A DNA stretch of 64,000 bases from contig NZ_JARTWB010000001.1 in NCBI RefSeq assembly GCF_031450785.1, positions 496,001 to 560,000 of the forward strand, written 5' to 3'. Origin of the DNA: Caballeronia sp. LZ062. Lineage in GTDB: Bacteria; Pseudomonadota; Gammaproteobacteria; Burkholderiales; Burkholderiaceae. The position numbers and the translations under genes are program-made. A model generated the notes under the pieces. That model did not search any database. It had not been told where the DNA came from and saw nothing but the letters and a program-made list of their open reading frames with translations. Positions 63,646 to 64,000 of this stretch are shown here, in pieces (the stretch's first letter is position 1; each line of letters starts with the position of its first letter).

Positions 63646-64000
63646 GCATACTCAATTGATTCACGAAGATGCGCGTCCTTGAGCACACCTCGTGCACGGA
63701 CGACACGTTCAAGCCGGCGCCAAGGAGCCGATAGGCGCACTGCCCCGGCCACTCGATCCGCGCGTCGAACCGCAGTCGCACGTGCCATGCCAGCCTGTCA
63801 CGAGGCTTGCCTTTCGGCGCGCTGCGCGGCGTGATCGAGGGAACGCACTGCTAGGGTGCGCGTCGGGACTGCTGGTGACTACAGTGGACCGGACACCGAA
63901 TCATCGTTCAGTGACGGTCAGATCTTCCGTTACGGCTTGGCCGGCACCAAAACCATCCGGTCACGCTGCCGCGCGCCGCCCGAACTGGCCCGTATGGATG
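63646..64000. other. Right-edge region, no confident gene
   Basis: No gene is called in the final 355 bases. A plus-strand frame is open from 63835 to the edge (from GTG 63856: VRVGTAGDYSGPDTESSF), but it has no recognisable motif or ribosome-binding site and may not be coding. The region should contain the promoter of the leftward MFS gene. Confidence 0.4.

Noticed and set aside
63835..64000. Open frame running off the right edge
   Set aside because: About 55 codons without a recognisable motif or ribosome-binding site; not enough to call a gene.

Overview
The window looks like a chromosomal segment of a high-GC betaproteobacterium of the Burkholderiaceae, most like Paraburkholderia or Caballeronia. 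This rests on codon use, Gram-negative porin and NodT-type outer-membrane proteins, three small DUF4148-like exported proteins, an ssuADCB sulfonate operon and many LysR/MFS cassettes. Species assignment is inference, because there is no rRNA here. I see no insertion sequence, prophage, CRISPR array or plasmid origin. The segment reads as accessory metabolism, envelope and signalling genes on an ordinary chromosome.

Layout. 1-3.4 kb: the end of a ParA-like gene, a PAS/GGDEF/EAL cyclic-di-GMP protein and tRNA-Val(GAC) with its own promoter and terminator. 3.45-7.15 kb: a TonB-dependent siderophore receptor and a PepSY membrane protein, each preceded by a Fur-like box. 7.2-9.8 kb: a sterol desaturase/fatty acid hydroxylase-family protein, a Gly-rich small protein, a DUF4148-like lipoprotein and an FMN reductase. 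9.8-14.7 kb: ssuADCB (leftward) and a divergent MetQ-like binding protein. 14.8-19.7 kb: a hybrid histidine kinase and a GAF/PAS/GGDEF protein. 19.7-26.1 kb: an MFS-like protein, then a glycan locus of UDP-galactopyranose mutase, a glycosyltransferase and an unusual glycosidase-reductase fusion. 26.1-29.6 kb: LysR / Ldh-family dehydrogenase / MFS cassette. 29.9-32.2 kb: MEDS sensor plus overlapping hybrid kinase. 32.2-39.2 kb: SDR, class-V aminotransferase, small hydrophilic proteins, and a ClpK/ClpG-like disaggregase with a CPBP membrane protease. 39.2-46.3 kb: a Tat-type glycosidase lipoprotein, an EmrA-EmrB-NodT efflux operon with a palindromic operator, and a porin. 46.5-50.2 kb: Zn alcohol dehydrogenase, a membrane diguanylate cyclase behind a near-perfect FliA promoter, and DUF4142 and DUF4148 proteins. 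50.3-53.4 kb: class II aldolase / MFS / LysR. 53.6-60.3 kb: a second envelope-glycan group (GT4 glycosyltransferase, TupA-like ATP-grasp, a second glycosidase lipoprotein, PAP2 phosphatase) and a PHA depolymerase-like lipoprotein. 60.3-63.6 kb: a LOV blue-light hybrid kinase with an overlapping response regulator, and an MFS transporter.

How the genes fit together. Three themes recur: (i) signal integration through three GGDEF proteins and three hybrid kinases, one of them with a complete LOV photoadduct motif; (ii) surface polysaccharide synthesis and trimming; (iii) scavenging of iron, sulfonate sulfur and small organic acids by compact regulator-enzyme-transporter cassettes. The best candidates for undescribed biology are the GH1-like/RmlD-like fusion with a degenerate reductase active site, the LOV kinase-receiver pair, and the FliA-linked cyclase.
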